The position numbers and the translations under genes are program-made. A stretch of DNA of 64,000 nt from Sinonovacula constricta (taxonomy: Eukaryota; Mollusca; Bivalvia; Cardiida; Solecurtidae): assembly GCA_007844125.1 (NCBI GenBank), contig CM017572.1, forward strand, positions 44,498,632-44,562,631, written 5' to 3'. The notes beneath the pieces were generated by a model, which saw only the letters and a list, made by a program, of their open reading frames with translations, searched no databases and was not told the DNA's origin. Of the stretch, positions 63,007 to 64,000 are shown one piece after another (position 1 is the first letter of the stretch; the number at the start of each line of letters is the position of its first letter).

Positions 63007-63974
63007 TGAAATGCACTAAACGACAGCATGATTAATTAACAGTAGTTAAAGCTGCTCTAGCTTAATACTAATGCAACCTACTCACATAATGTCTATTGAA
63101 AACATATAATTAAGTGATAGCTTATTAGTATTAAAAAGTAAGTAAAAACTATTATCTAAAATACTAAGATTTATACTGTACAATATCTCTGATAAGAACT
63201 AGAGTAGTAGTGAGACGTATACAAGCAACACAGTTAATGTTATAGATCTCTGTGCTCAAGCTGTTCATATTTTTAAAAACTAATAACTGTATTAATTGAC
63301 AGTTCTAATGTAAGTTATCCCAGAACAAGTTCTTTTATATAGAAAGGTGCATATTGGAACAAGAAACAATTTAGTTATTCACATGCAAAGTAAACAGACT
63401 ACAAAAGTTGTATTGTCCTGAGTGTATGAACAATTTTTATGCACTAAATTGATCACCTTTCTTCAAATCTTTATCTTATTAACATAGCCCTAAAGTGCAC
63501 TATACATTACCACACAAAAAGATTTATACGTGTTTTAATTATGATTTGTGTTATTTGTTAAACGTATACTTAATAAGCAGCAAAACGTATCTAATTCTAA
63601 CTGAAATCCTTTTATTTTCTGTCTCTTTTTAAATAGCTCAGCATATGTACATATGAGTGTACATATATACACTTTTCGAAACAGTTCTGATGTAAAATCC
63701 CATGTCTTAGGCACTGAATGATGTGGGAATCATGCTAACTAAATACACAATGGTGTAACATCACTGTATATGTTCTGTAGGATGTTGCATCCACTCTTGG
63801 CTGTCTTGACCACAGACTCAGCAGCTTCTGACATGGAATGGTCTGTAGTGACTCACCATTTGAAATGAAATAATTTGATTTTAAAATATACTGCCTTAAT
63901 ATGTGTGTTTATGTCTTACTGTTAGAATATTTAAAAAATTAAATAATCAAAAAATAACTCCTAATCACTGGATT
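63007..63974. other. Intergenic, no gene recognised
   Basis: AT-rich sequence with no recognised coding or repeat feature. Confidence 0.4.
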
Positions 63975-64000
63975 TTAGCCTAGCGGTACAGTGGCCATTC
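63975..64000 (+). mobile_element. Start of a tRNA-derived SINE cut by the window edge
   Basis: tTAGCCTAGCGGTACAGTGG is an A-box-like string resembling the head at 60261. Only about 25 nt are in view, so this is tentative. Confidence 0.35.

Overview
The window looks like nuclear DNA from an animal. It is AT-rich with very low coding density, has spliced exons with GT/AG borders, and carries tRNA-derived SINEs, an L2/CR1-type LINE and microsatellites. The repeat style and the fatty-acid-binding-protein (FABP) paralog fit a mollusc, probably a bivalve, but this is an inference and not proven. There is no prokaryotic gene organisation, CRISPR array or functional RNA gene.

Region 1 (about 3-22 kb, minus strand) is the only cellular gene I can support: a four-exon FABP-family lipid carrier. 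Coding exons are 21298-21220, 4622-4444, 3539-3429 and 3111-3070, giving a predicted protein of 136 residues. Intron 1 is 16.6 kb and holds three copies of a dispersed repeat. A TATA box with an Inr-like start lies at 21852-21820, and a 5'UTR intron probably ends at 21322.

Region 2 (about 22-31.4 kb) is intergenic. It holds a tRNA-derived SINE at 24.44-24.65 kb, old diverged duplicated blocks, and a short GC-rich remnant of a mariner-like transposase at 28.76-28.93 kb with an unusual CpG cluster just downstream.

Region 3 (31,419-47,878) is a recent direct tandem duplication. Copy A (31,419-38,370) is about 6.95 kb and copy B (38,371-47,878) is about 9.5 kb. Most of the size difference is one 2.6-kb LINE inserted only in copy B, so copy A preserves the empty target site. 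A full-length SINE with a 13-bp target-site duplication is shared by both copies and therefore predates the duplication.

Region 4 (47.9-64 kb) carries diverged blocks matching the 25-33 kb interval in the same order. This implies an older tandem array of which the A/B event is only the latest step. It also holds a long ACT-type microsatellite near an apparent unit boundary, two tRNA-derived SINEs plus the start of a third at the window edge, two more copies of the dispersed repeat and a near-palindromic RFX X-box-like site.

The genes do not form a pathway. The window is one lipid-binding-protein gene next to a repeat-rich, repeatedly duplicated intergenic region.
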